A DNA stretch of 7,296 nucleotides from Deltaproteobacteria bacterium CG07_land_8_20_14_0_80_60_11 (lineage in GTDB: Bacteria > Desulfobacterota > Desulfobaccia > Desulfobaccales > 0-14-0-80-60-11). The notes below the pieces were generated by a model that was not told the DNA's origin, made no database searches, and saw nothing but the letters and a program-made list of their open reading frames with translations. Position 1 is the stretch's first letter; the number at the start of each line of letters is the position of its first letter. This document shows positions 1-6,360 of this stretch, piece by piece. The stretch spans positions 1 to 7,296 of the forward strand of contig PEWM01000005.1 of NCBI GenBank assembly GCA_002779455.1, given 5' to 3'. A program made the position numbers and the translations under genes.

Positions 1-11
1 TGCGCCCCTAC
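1..11. repeat. Right half of a GTAGGGGCG-type palindromic repeat, cut by the window start
   Basis: TGCGCCCCTAC is the exact reverse complement of GTAGGGGCGCA at 7278-7288, and its last nine bases (CGCCCCTAC) match the ends of the repeats at 4567 and 4646. It lies 70 bases beyond the permease stop codon. The left half lies outside the window. Confidence 0.6.
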
Positions 12-80
12 AGACCGTAAGCTTTTCTTACTTCTATGAGCGCAACCTGGTATTAATCCCGGAAATTTCCAGAATTATCC

Positions 81-3000
81 TCATTCCCCCGCCACCGGCC
101 GGCGGGACGCCTGCAGATAGAAAATCACCGGCACCACCACCAGAGAGAAGGCGGTGGAGGCGAAAAGCCCGAAGATGAAGGACCAGGCCAGCCCCGAGAA
201 AATGGGGTCCAGGGTGATGACCCAGGAGCCGAACATGGCCGCCAGGGCCGTGAGCAGGATGGGCCGGAACCGCACCGCCCCAGAGCGCAACACCGCTTCC
301 TCTAACGAAAAACCCCGGTCCAGGTGGTGGTGGATGAAGTCGATGAGAATGATGGAGTTGCGCACCACGATGCCCGCCAGGGCGATCATGCCGATCATGG
401 CGGTGGCGGTGAAGTAGATGGGGTTGCCAAAGCCCTGCACCGGGGTGGTGAAGAGAAAATTTAACAGCGCGAACCCGGGCATCACCCCGATCATGGTGAG
501 CGGAATGGCCACCATGATCACCAGGGGCATGGTGAACGACGACGTCTGGAGCACCAGCAGGATGTAGATGCCCACCAGAGCCCCGGCAAAGGCGACCCCC
601 AAGTCCCTGAAAACCTGCACCGTGATTTTCCACTCCCCCTCCCCGGCATAGTTGACCCGGTAACCGGGAGGCGGCGGGGTTTTGCCGGTGTCCGCCATCA
701 ACTCGAGGATGGCGTTCACGGGGCTGACGCCGGCGGTGTCCCCGGTGACGAACACCACCCTTTCCAGGTTTTTCCGCAGGATGGATTTGGGGGCCAGGTC
801 CAGGTCGAACTGCCCCAGTTCCTGCAACGGCGCCATGGTCCCTTGAGGATTTTTGAAGTAGAGCTGCCCCAGGGTCAGGGTGGAAGAGCGCCAGGCCACC
901 GGCCCCCGCAGGAAGATCGGCAGCGGCAGGCGTTCCGTGGCCAGGTGGACCCGGCCCACCGTCTCCCCGGCCTCGGCGATGGCCAGGCCCCGGGCGATCT
1001 GGGCCTGGCTCAGGCCGCTTAAGGCCGCTTTCTGCCGGTCCACCAGGAACCGGAAGCGGGGCTCGGCGGTGGAAACCGTAGTGTCCACGTCCACCACGCC
1101 CCTGGTCTTCAGGAAGTTCTCCTTCAGGCGTTCCGCTTCGGTGATGATGCTGGCATACGAGGCCCCCGGCGTCCCGTAAACCTCGCCCACCAGGGTCTGA
1201 AAGACCGGCGGGCCCGGCGGCACCTCGGCGATCTTGAGGCGCACCTTGTACTTGCGGGCGATTTCCTCCATGGCCGGACGGATCCACAGGGTGACCGCGT
1301 GGGACGCCGCGGCGCGGCGCTCCTTTTCCGCCAGGTTGACCCGGATCTGGCCCACCCACGGCCCCTGCATGAGGTAGTAGTGCCGCACCAGCCCGTTGAA
1401 ATCGATGGGGGCGTTGACTCCGGCGAAGGTGACCACGTTGTCCACCTCCGAGACCGTGGTGAGGTAGCGCCCGAATTCCTTCAGGGCCTCTTGGGTTCCC
1501 TCCAGGGGCGTGTCGTTGGGCAGGTCCGCCACCACCAGAAAATCGTTTTTATTGTCAAAGGGGAGCATCTTCAGGGGCACCAGGCCCACCACCGGCAGGA
1601 GCACCGAGATCACCAGCAGCCCCACCACCCCCAGCAGAAAGAGGTGGCTCAGGCGGCGGCTCTCCAACAGCGGCTTCATGATGCGGGTGTAGACCCGGTA
1701 GACCCAGGTCTCCTCCAGGACAAAGGGCTTTTCCTCCTTGCCGTAGTCCTTTTTGAGGAAGTGATAGGTGGCCCAGGGCGTCACGGTGAAGGCGATGGCC
1801 AGGCTCATGAGCATGGCCAGGGGCACGTTCAGGGGCATGGGGCGCATGTAGGGGCCCATCATGCCGGTGACGAAGTACAGGGGGATGAAGCTGATGATCA
1901 CCGTAAAGGTGGCCAGGATGGTGGGGGCCCGAACCTCGTCCACCGCCACCAACGTGGCTTCCAGGGGCGGATGCTCCCGGAGCTGGAAGTGGCGGTGGAT
2001 GTTCTCCACGTCGATGATGGGGTCATCCACCAACAGGCCCAGGGAGAGAATCAGGGCAAAGAGCGTCACCCGGTTGATGGTGTAGCCGAAGAGCATATTG
2101 CCGGTCAAGGTGATGGCCAGGGTCAGGGGCACCGCCAACGCCACGATGAGAGCCTCCCGCCACCCCAAAAACAGCGTCAGGAGCACGGTGATGGACAAGA
2201 CCGCAATCAGGAGCTCCCGCATGAGCTCGTTGACCTTCTCATCGGCAGTGGCGCCGTAGTCCCGGGTCACCTTCACCCGGATGTCAGGCGGGATGACCTC
2301 TTTTTGCAGTTCGCTGATTTTGTCCATGATGCCCTGGGCCACGGTCACGGCGTTGGTGCCGGTGCGCTTGGCCACGGCCATGGTCACCGCGGGGTAGAAC
2401 TGGCCCCGCTCGTAGCCCGGGGGCAGTTCGTCCGCGGGCCCGAAGGCGATGGTGCTGAGTTCCACCGGCTCTTCGGGGCCGTCGATGACCTCCGCCACGT
2501 CCTTGAGGTACACGGGCTTGCCCCGGCTGAGCCCCACCAGGAGGTTGGCCACCTCATCCGCAGTCTTGAGAAACGGCCCGGCCTCCACCACGTATTCCCG
2601 GTCCTGCCGGGAGAAGTTTCCCGCCGGCAGGTTGACGTTGCTCACCTCGATGGCCTGGGCTAAGGCGGCCAGGTCCAGGCCGTGGCCGGCCAGGCGCATA
2701 GGGTCGGCCACCACCCGCACCTGGCGCTTGCGCCCCGCCACCACGTAGGAACGGCCGGTGTCGGGAATGCTCTGGAGCCGGTGGAGCAGTTCGTCCGCCA
2801 CCCGCCTCAGCTCGAAGTCGTCGGCGGCGTTGCTGTACAGGGTCAGGGTGACGATGGGCACGTCGTTGATGCTCATGGGCTTGACCACCCAGCCCGTCAC
2901 GCCCTGCGGCACCTGGTCGATGTTGGAGAAGACCTTGTTATAGACCTTGAACAGGCTGGTTTCCAGGTTCTCCCCCACCCTGAACTTGGCGGTGACGATG

Positions 3001-3302
3001 GCAAACCCGTCCCGGGCCTGGGAATAGAGGTCTTCCAACCCCTCCATCTCCCAGAGTTTTTTCTCCAGATTGATTACCACCAGGTTTTCCACTTCTGTGG
3101 GCGAGGCCCCGGGGAAGCGGATGATGACGTCCACCATGGGAACCTTGATTTGGGGGTCTTCTTCCCGGGGGGTGTAAAGGAGCGCCATCAGCCCGGCGAG
3201 CAGGCTCACCAGGATGATGATGGTGGGGAGCTTGGACAGCAGAAAGACCTTGACCAGGCGGGCCGTGAGGCCGAGATGGAGTTCTTTGGGTGGTTCAGCC
3301 AT
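81..3302 (-). CDS. RND-family efflux permease (HAE1/AcrB-like inner-membrane pump)
   Basis: This is the 1073-residue proton-driven inner-membrane pump of a tripartite efflux system; 1,030-1,080 residues is usual for the family. TM1 is at about residues 23-43, followed by a large periplasmic porter loop (about 44-360) with the typical FPGAS..EVE segment at 63-72. TM2-TM6 follow, a second porter loop runs from about 572 to 895, and TM8-TM12 complete the duplicated fold. TM4 carries the proton-relay pair Asp426-Asp427 in GLLVDDPIIDVEN. TM10 has Arg981 (GIVVRNSIILIDF) where AcrB has a lysine. The paired aspartates place it nearer the drug/solvent (HAE) pumps than the CusA/CzcA metal pumps, but the substrate is not readable. 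The ATG at 3302 is the only plausible start: an in-frame TAG lies 12 bases upstream. Its Shine-Dalgarno is poor (GGAAGAG about 15 bases away), so translation may be inefficient. It is the last gene of the operon, 192 bases after the adaptor. The stop is TGA. Confidence 0.96.
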   Translation of the reverse strand: MAEPPKELHLGLTARLVKVFLLSKLPTIIILVSLLAGLMALLYTPREEDPQIKVPMVDVIIRFPGASPTEVENLVVINLEKKLWEMEGLEDLYSQARDGFAIVTAKFRVGENLETSLFKVYNKVFSNIDQVPQGVTGWVVKPMSINDVPIVTLTLYSNAADDFELRRVADELLHRLQSIPDTGRSYVVAGRKRQVRVVADPMRLAGHGLDLAALAQAIEVSNVNLPAGNFSRQDREYVVEAGPFLKTADEVANLLVGLSRGKPVYLKDVAEVIDGPEEPVELSTIAFGPADELPPGYERGQFYPAVTMAVAKRTGTNAVTVAQGIMDKISELQKEVIPPDIRVKVTRDYGATADEKVNELMRELLIAVLSITVLLTLFLGWREALIVALAVPLTLAITLTGNMLFGYTINRVTLFALILSLGLLVDDPIIDVENIHRHFQLREHPPLEATLVAVDEVRAPTILATFTVIISFIPLYFVTGMMGPYMRPMPLNVPLAMLMSLAIAFTVTPWATYHFLKKDYGKEEKPFVLEETWVYRVYTRIMKPLLESRRLSHLFLLGVVGLLVISVLLPVVGLVPLKMLPFDNKNDFLVVADLPNDTPLEGTQEALKEFGRYLTTVSEVDNVVTFAGVNAPIDFNGLVRHYYLMQGPWVGQIRVNLAEKERRAAASHAVTLWIRPAMEEIARKYKVRLKIAEVPPGPPVFQTLVGEVYGTPGASYASIITEAERLKENFLKTRGVVDVDTTVSTAEPRFRFLVDRQKAALSGLSQAQIARGLAIAEAGETVGRVHLATERLPLPIFLRGPVAWRSSTLTLGQLYFKNPQGTMAPLQELGQFDLDLAPKSILRKNLERVVFVTGDTAGVSPVNAILELMADTGKTPPPPGYRVNYAGEGEWKITVQVFRDLGVAFAGALVGIYILLVLQTSSFTMPLVIMVAIPLTMIGVMPGFALLNFLFTTPVQGFGNPIYFTATAMIGMIALAGIVVRNSIILIDFIHHHLDRGFSLEEAVLRSGAVRFRPILLTALAAMFGSWVITLDPIFSGLAWSFIFGLFASTAFSLVVVPVIFYLQASRRPVAGE

Positions 3303-3338
3303 AGGCGTTATGGGCTACTCTTCCAAGGTCTTATTCTG

Positions 3339-3362
3339 GTTCCCAAGCTCCTGCTTGGGAAC
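3339..3362. repeat. Short palindromic repeat GTTCCCAAGC-tcct-GCTTGGGAAC
   Basis: A perfect 10-bp inverted repeat with a 4-base loop. I recognise this hairpin type as a dispersed repeat seen in many bacterial genomes, where its translation gives spurious peptides such as VPKLLLGNE. That recognition is from memory. It lies 37 bases upstream of the permease start and would fold in the operon mRNA. Confidence 0.8.
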
Positions 3363-3443
3363 GAGGAGGTAAAAATAGCACCTATAGGTCGTGCCGTGCA
3401 CGCCGATTTACGGCGGCCACGGGCCGCCCTATGGTTGGCTGCA

Positions 3444-3487
3444 GTAGCCGCAAGCTTTAGCTTGCGCAGGCTGAAGCCTGCGGCTAC
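3444..3487. repeat. Composite double-hairpin repeat (GTAGCCGC...GCGGCTAC)
   Basis: A 44-base element whose halves are near-complementary over 22 bp (19 Watson-Crick pairs; two of the three others are T-G on the plus strand). Each half is also a perfect 8-bp hairpin: CGCAAGCT-tt-AGCTTGCG at 3449-3466 and CGCAGGCT-ga-AGCCTGCG at 3465-3482. The two share a CG dinucleotide. It can therefore form either one long cruciform or two adjacent hairpins. It begins 8 bases after the adaptor stop codon on the minus strand. From memory this resembles a dispersed REP-like repeat whose translation gives peptides like VAAGFSLRKLK. Confidence 0.8.
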
Positions 3488-3494
3488 CAAAAAG

Positions 3495-4511
3495 CTAATC
3501 CCCAGGCAGCATAATCCGGTCCCCGGCCTTAAGCCCCGCCAAAACCTCCACCTTATCCCCCAACTGCCGCCCCAGCTTCACCTGGCGCAGCTGCGCCGCC
3601 TGGTCCGCCGCCACCTGCACCATGGTGAGCTGGCCCACGGTTTTGACCGCCGCCTGGGGGATCAGGATGCCCCGGCTGTGGCCCAAAGGCAGCGACAACC
3701 GCGCAAACATCCCCGGCATCAGGGCCGGGTTTTTCAGCATCCCGGTGCGTACCTTGAAGGTGCGGCTGCCCGGGGCGCTGATGGGAAAGATTTCGGTGAG
3801 GGGGAGACTGGCTTCGAACTTCACCGCGGGTACGCTGACCAGGGCGATTTCGCCGGTCTTCACCTGCTCCCGGTAGCTGTCGTTGACCTCGCCCTCGACC
3901 TGGAGGAGGTCCGGGTTATACAGGGACACCAGGGTCTGGCCGGGCTGGGCCAGGTCGCCCACCGCCACCCGGCGCTCCGCCACCACCCCGGCCGCAGTCG
4001 CCTTCACCACGGTGTAGCCTTTCAGGGTGGCGGCTTCGCTTACAACCGCCTGGGCCGTCTTATAACGGGCCTCCACGGCCCCGAACTCCTGGGGGCTGGC
4101 GGCGCCTTCCTTGAGGAGGAACTGGTACCGTTTATAATCCGCGGCGGCCTGGTTCAGTTGCGCCTGGGCCTGGTCCACCCGGGCCTTGAACTCCGCCGCC
4201 GACAGGCTCACCAGGGGGTCTCCCGGTTTCACGCGGGAACCGGCTTCCACCCAAATTTTCACCACCCGGCCGGGGACCTGGGCCGACACCTGGGCCAGAC
4301 TCGGGGAGATCACCGCCCCCAACACCTCCAACTCCCGGGGAATCTCGCTTTCCTGGACGACCAGGACCCGGCCCTGAGGCGGCGGCCCTGTGATCGGCGT
4401 AAGCCCCGGGGCGATCTTGCCGAAGTGGAGCAGCCCCGCCAGCCAGGCCATGAACAGGATGCCCCCGACGACTAACGCGCTCAGGCCGATGATTTTCTTT
4501 TTGTCTGCCAT
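3495..4511 (-). CDS. RND efflux periplasmic adaptor (membrane fusion protein, HlyD/AcrA type)
   Basis: A 338-residue adaptor that should bridge the RND permease and the TolC-like channel across the periplasm. A lysine-rich N-terminus (MADKKK) and one hydrophobic segment at about 7-29 anchor it in the inner membrane. No lipobox cysteine is present, so it is not a lipoprotein. The first lipoyl half is at about 73-103 (QVPGRVVKIWVEAGSRVKPGD). A short alpha-helical hairpin follows at about 104-160, the second lipoyl half at about 165-200 (AGVVAERRVAVGDLAQPGQ), a beta-barrel at about 203-275, and a membrane-proximal domain at about 280-338. The second half reads ATAAG where family members often have AP..G. 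The short hairpin suggests tip-to-tip docking with the channel. The ATG at 4511 follows a modest GAG-containing ribosome site. It sits between the channel and permease genes on the same strand, which fixes its role. The stop is TAG. Confidence 0.95.
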   Translation of the reverse strand: MADKKKIIGLSALVVGGILFMAWLAGLLHFGKIAPGLTPITGPPPQGRVLVVQESEIPRELEVLGAVISPSLAQVSAQVPGRVVKIWVEAGSRVKPGDPLVSLSAAEFKARVDQAQAQLNQAAADYKRYQFLLKEGAASPQEFGAVEARYKTAQAVVSEAATLKGYTVVKATAAGVVAERRVAVGDLAQPGQTLVSLYNPDLLQVEGEVNDSYREQVKTGEIALVSVPAVKFEASLPLTEIFPISAPGSRTFKVRTGMLKNPALMPGMFARLSLPLGHSRGILIPQAAVKTVGQLTMVQVAADQAAQLRQVKLGRQLGDKVEVLAGLKAGDRIMLPGD

Positions 4512-4538
4512 GGTTTTCTCGCCCAGCCAGGGTCCCTG

Positions 4539-4567
4539 GTAGGGGCGGGTTTCAAACCCGCCCCTAC
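4539..4567. repeat. Palindromic repeat with GTAGGGGCG ends and GGGTTT-c-AAACCC core
   Basis: A perfect 14-bp inverted repeat around a single C. The outer GTAGGGGCG/CGCCCCTAC is shared with the repeat beside 4643 and with both window ends. The inner part (GGTTT/AAACC) is specific to this copy. It lies 28 bases upstream of the adaptor start on the minus strand and would form a very stable mRNA hairpin. I recall similar elements as abundant dispersed repeats in several phyla. Confidence 0.85.
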
Positions 4568-4617
4568 GCCTAAAACCCGGCCAACGCCTGGGTTATCGGA
4601 GTGTTGTATATCACCCC

Positions 4618-4646
4618 ACAAGGGCGACCCGCCGGGTCGCCCCTAC
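4618..4646. repeat. Palindromic repeat with GTAGGGGCG end overlapping the TolC-family stop codon
   Basis: A perfect 10-bp stem GGGCGACCCG/CGGGTCGCCC (4622-4631 and 4633-4642) around one C, followed by the CGCCCCTAC end (4638-4646). The left end is decayed: 4618-4626 matches GTAGGGGCG at only 6 of 9 positions. On the minus strand the repeat's GTAG provides the TAG stop of the channel gene, so the hairpin starts directly after that stop. It could act as a 3'-end stabiliser or partial terminator, but no T-run follows. Confidence 0.8.
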
Positions 4647-6001
4647 GGCCTCTCTCCCTCCGCCACCGGCCCGGAGATGGTTCCCAGGGCCAGGTCCAGG
4701 CCCGCCTGGGCCAGGTAGGTGTCGAACCGGGCCGCCACCCGGCTCAGTTCGGCGTTTTTGGTGGCGTCTTCGGCGGTGAGCAGGTCCACCAGGATGGTGA
4801 GGCCGGACTGATAGCGCAGGCGGATCAGCCTCAGGCTCTCCCGGGCCTGGGCCGCCGCCTTCTCAGCCACCCCGAGGCGCGCCTGGGCCGTCTTCAGGTT
4901 CAGGATGGCCTCGGTCACCTGGTGCCGGACCCGGTCCTCCAGGTCCCGTTTCAGGTCCCGGGCCTGGGTCTCTTTGGCCCGGGTCTCCCGGACCTTCGCC
5001 AGGTCGGTCAGGCCGTTGAACAGGTTGAAGTTAAGCAGGGCCATCACCGTGTAGCCGTCGGCGCTGGACCCGAAGAGGCGCCGCTGGTCCACGTCGTACT
5101 CCGCCACCACGTGCAGCCGGGGCAGGTAGTTGAGACGGGCCTTGGCATATTCCTGCTGGGCCACCCGGGCCGCCAGCTCCAGCTGCTTGAGGTCGGGGCG
5201 CGTCTCCTGGGCCGTCTGGTTCAGGTCATCCAGCTTGGGCGGCAAAGGGGCCGGGACCGTGGGGGCCGGGGCCAGGGGCCGCTCTCCCGCCTCCGGCCGG
5301 CCCACCACCGTGGCCAGGGCGCTCCGGCCGATCTGCACCCGGCTGGCCGCGGTCATCTCCTCCTGGGTGAGCCTGGCCAGGTGCACCTGGGCCGACAAGA
5401 CGTCGGAGTGCACCACCGTACCGGCCTTAAACCGGGTTTGGGCGATTTTCAGGTGGGCTGAAGCGGTATGGCGGGCCTGCTGCACCACCGTTAGGTTCTC
5501 CTGGGCCAGTTGCAACCCGAAATAGGCCTGGGTCACCTGGAACAACAACTGCTGCCGGACGCTCAGGATATAGGCCGCGGCCATCTCCCGGCCCAGGCGG
5601 GCCTGCTGGTAGCCCAGGTGCGCCTCGCCCGCCTGGAACAGGGGCTGGCGCATCACCAGGCCGGTGCGAAAGTTGCCGTAGGCATTGGGGTTGTTCAGGT
5701 TGTTGAGGAGAAAGTCCTGGCCGGTGAAAACCCGCTGGTTCAACTTGCTCATGAAGACCTGGGAAGGGTTGTCGGAGAAGTTGTAGGTCTCGTTGAAGTT
5801 GACGGTGGGGAGGAACCGGGCCCGGGCCCGGGCCAGGTCGGCTTCGGCGGTCTCCACGGCCAGACCCGCGGCCGCCAGGGCCGGGTTGTGCTTCAGGGCC
5901 AGGAGCATGGCCTCGCTTAGGGTCAGGGGGGCAGGAGCCGCCAGGGCCGTCACCCCCCAACCTAAGCACAGCCACAAAAAGATAACCGCCCCCCGCCCCA
6001 T
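4643..6001 (-). CDS. TolC-family outer-membrane efflux channel (OEP protein)
   Basis: A 452-residue outer-membrane channel that should give the RND pump its exit duct. A signal peptide spans about 1-21 (hydrophobic GAVIFLWLCLGWG, then ALA|AP). Cys12 is not in a proper lipobox, so it is probably not lipidated. Two OEP repeats follow, about 26-235 and 258-445. The first opens with the hallmark LALKHNPAL (34-42) and the second with TRPDLKQLELA (267-277). The conserved RYQSGLTILVDLLTAE is at 396-411. Long alanine/glutamine-rich helices fit the periplasmic coiled-coil barrel. The frame stays open upstream to 6160, but I chose the ATG at 6001: the signal peptide starts there, AAGGA lies 5 bases upstream, and the promoter just upstream would exclude the longer form. 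It is the first gene of the operon. Its TAG stop lies inside a dispersed palindromic repeat. Confidence 0.95.
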   Translation of the reverse strand: MGRGAVIFLWLCLGWGVTALAAPAPLTLSEAMLLALKHNPALAAAGLAVETAEADLARARARFLPTVNFNETYNFSDNPSQVFMSKLNQRVFTGQDFLLNNLNNPNAYGNFRTGLVMRQPLFQAGEAHLGYQQARLGREMAAAYILSVRQQLLFQVTQAYFGLQLAQENLTVVQQARHTASAHLKIAQTRFKAGTVVHSDVLSAQVHLARLTQEEMTAASRVQIGRSALATVVGRPEAGERPLAPAPTVPAPLPPKLDDLNQTAQETRPDLKQLELAARVAQQEYAKARLNYLPRLHVVAEYDVDQRRLFGSSADGYTVMALLNFNLFNGLTDLAKVRETRAKETQARDLKRDLEDRVRHQVTEAILNLKTAQARLGVAEKAAAQARESLRLIRLRYQSGLTILVDLLTAEDATKNAELSRVAARFDTYLAQAGLDLALGTISGPVAEGERP

Positions 6002-6006
6002 AAAGG

Positions 6007-6011
6007 TCCTT
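6007..6011 (-). promoter_or_regulatory. Ribosome binding site of the TolC-family gene
   Basis: AAGGA on the minus strand, 5 bases before the ATG at 6001. Together with the signal peptide beginning at this ATG and the promoter just upstream, it decides against the longer open frame that reaches 6160. Confidence 0.75.
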
Positions 6012-6032
6012 GGCTCATAAACTGTTGGGGCT

Positions 6033-6061
6033 ATTATAATGGTCATCAGCATCGGTGACAA
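6033..6061 (-). promoter_or_regulatory. Sigma70-type promoter of the efflux operon
   Basis: Read on the minus strand: -35 TTGTCA (6061-6056), a 17-base spacer, and a perfect -10 TATAAT (6038-6033). Five of six -35 bases match consensus and the spacer is optimal. Transcription should start near 6026, giving a leader of about 25 bases before the ATG at 6001. The -10 overlaps a plus-strand TATAAT (6035-6040), but that has no good -35 at proper distance. Confidence 0.8.
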
Positions 6062-6118
6062 CCTGATTGGCGCCGGAAATGAGGATACGTGCAAAATTAT
6101 TGGAGAGAATTTTGTTTT

Positions 6119-6146
6119 TGCTGAAAGCTGACTGCTGAAAGCTGAA
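6119..6146. repeat. 14-bp direct tandem repeat (TGCTGAAAGCTGA[C/A])
   Basis: Two adjacent 14-base units (6119-6132 and 6133-6146) differing at only the last base. It sits upstream of the efflux promoter's -35 box, about 58 bases away. I recall similar CTGAAAGCTGA-type arrays as dispersed low-complexity repeats in environmental genomes. No function is evident. Confidence 0.7.
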
Positions 6147-6317
6147 CGCTTACCCGGCATGAAGGCGCCAGGCCGAAGATTGGTTTACTCTATCCGGGGC
6201 CTGTGATAAGGATAAGATAGGCGGTAGCCCCGATTTCAGTCGGAAGTTTCAGAAGGCGGCATGGCAGGAGGAATGGTTAAGGCAGTTACTCATGGGGCAT
6301 AATGCGGCAGGCGGGCG

Positions 6318-6350
6318 CTCCCTTTTCCCCTCTTCCCCTTTTCCCCTTTT
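6318..6350. repeat. 33-nt homopyrimidine tract (C4/T4-rich) in the globin gene leader
   Basis: An uninterrupted run of 33 pyrimidines on the plus strand, built of alternating C3-4 and T4 blocks and close to mirror-symmetric around its centre. The minus strand reads as G-runs of 3-5 separated by four- to five-base A-rich spacers (including the G5 opposite 6352-6356). That has both triplex (H-DNA) and G-quadruplex potential. It ends 18 bases before the globin start codon. Confidence 0.8.
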
Positions 6351-6356
6351 ACCCCC

Positions 6357-6360
6357 GGAG
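6357..6360 (+). promoter_or_regulatory. Ribosome binding site of the globin sensor gene
   Basis: GGAG followed by an 8-base spacer to the ATG at 6369. The in-frame TTG at 6363 would be only 2 bases away, so the ATG is the better start. Confidence 0.7.

Larger units (their letters stand above)
3303..3494. repeat. Hairpin-rich intergenic spacer between adaptor and permease genes
   Basis: This 192-base gap holds at least four inverted repeats in a row: a 10-bp stem at 3339-3362, a 5-bp stem at 3390-3402, a 7-bp GGCGGCC/GGCCGCC stem at 3412-3428, and a double hairpin at 3444-3487. I see no convincing open reading frame or promoter in it. Since both flanking genes are on the minus strand and belong together, the spacer is probably transcribed. 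It would then form a chain of RNA hairpins between the adaptor stop codon and the permease start. By analogy with REP/BIME elements it could stabilise the upstream mRNA or lower permease expression; this is inference. None of the hairpins is followed by the T-run of a classical terminator on the minus strand. Confidence 0.75.

Noticed and set aside
17..31. GTAAG-CTTTT-CTTAC hairpin and the GGAAATTTCC palindrome (61-70) downstream of the permease as a terminator.
   Set aside because: Stems are short and AT-rich, and no T-run follows on the minus strand. Evidence is too weak to call a terminator.
1299..2663. A long plus-strand open frame (454 codons) opposite the permease gene.
   Set aside because: It is His/Gly/Gln-rich, has no recognisable domain, and lies antisense to a gene with clear RND motifs. 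This is a typical shadow in GC-rich DNA.
3363..3370. GAGGAGGT on the plus strand as a ribosome binding site for a small gene.
   Set aside because: No start codon at suitable distance leads to a credible frame; it is followed by AAAAATAGC.
2682..4475. A 597-codon plus-strand open frame crossing the permease, the spacer and the adaptor.
   Set aside because: It runs through the palindromic repeats and antisense to two real genes, with low-complexity composition and no domain.
4539..4646. The two palindromes between channel and adaptor as a CRISPR array or attachment site.
   Set aside because: There are only two unlike copies with no regular spacer, and no integrase or cas gene is nearby. They fit dispersed REP-like repeats.
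6002..6160. N-terminal extension of the TolC-family gene to an ATG at 6160.
   Set aside because: The added 53 residues include the tandem repeat and promoter and would bury the signal peptide. The ATG at 6001 has a good ribosome site.
6261..6302. A 13-codon frame starting at 6261 (MAGGMVKAVTHGA), followed by an overlapping TAATG frame, as a possible leader peptide.
   Set aside because: The first frame is very short, and the second runs out of frame into the globin gene. There is no attenuator-like pairing or diagnostic codon run.
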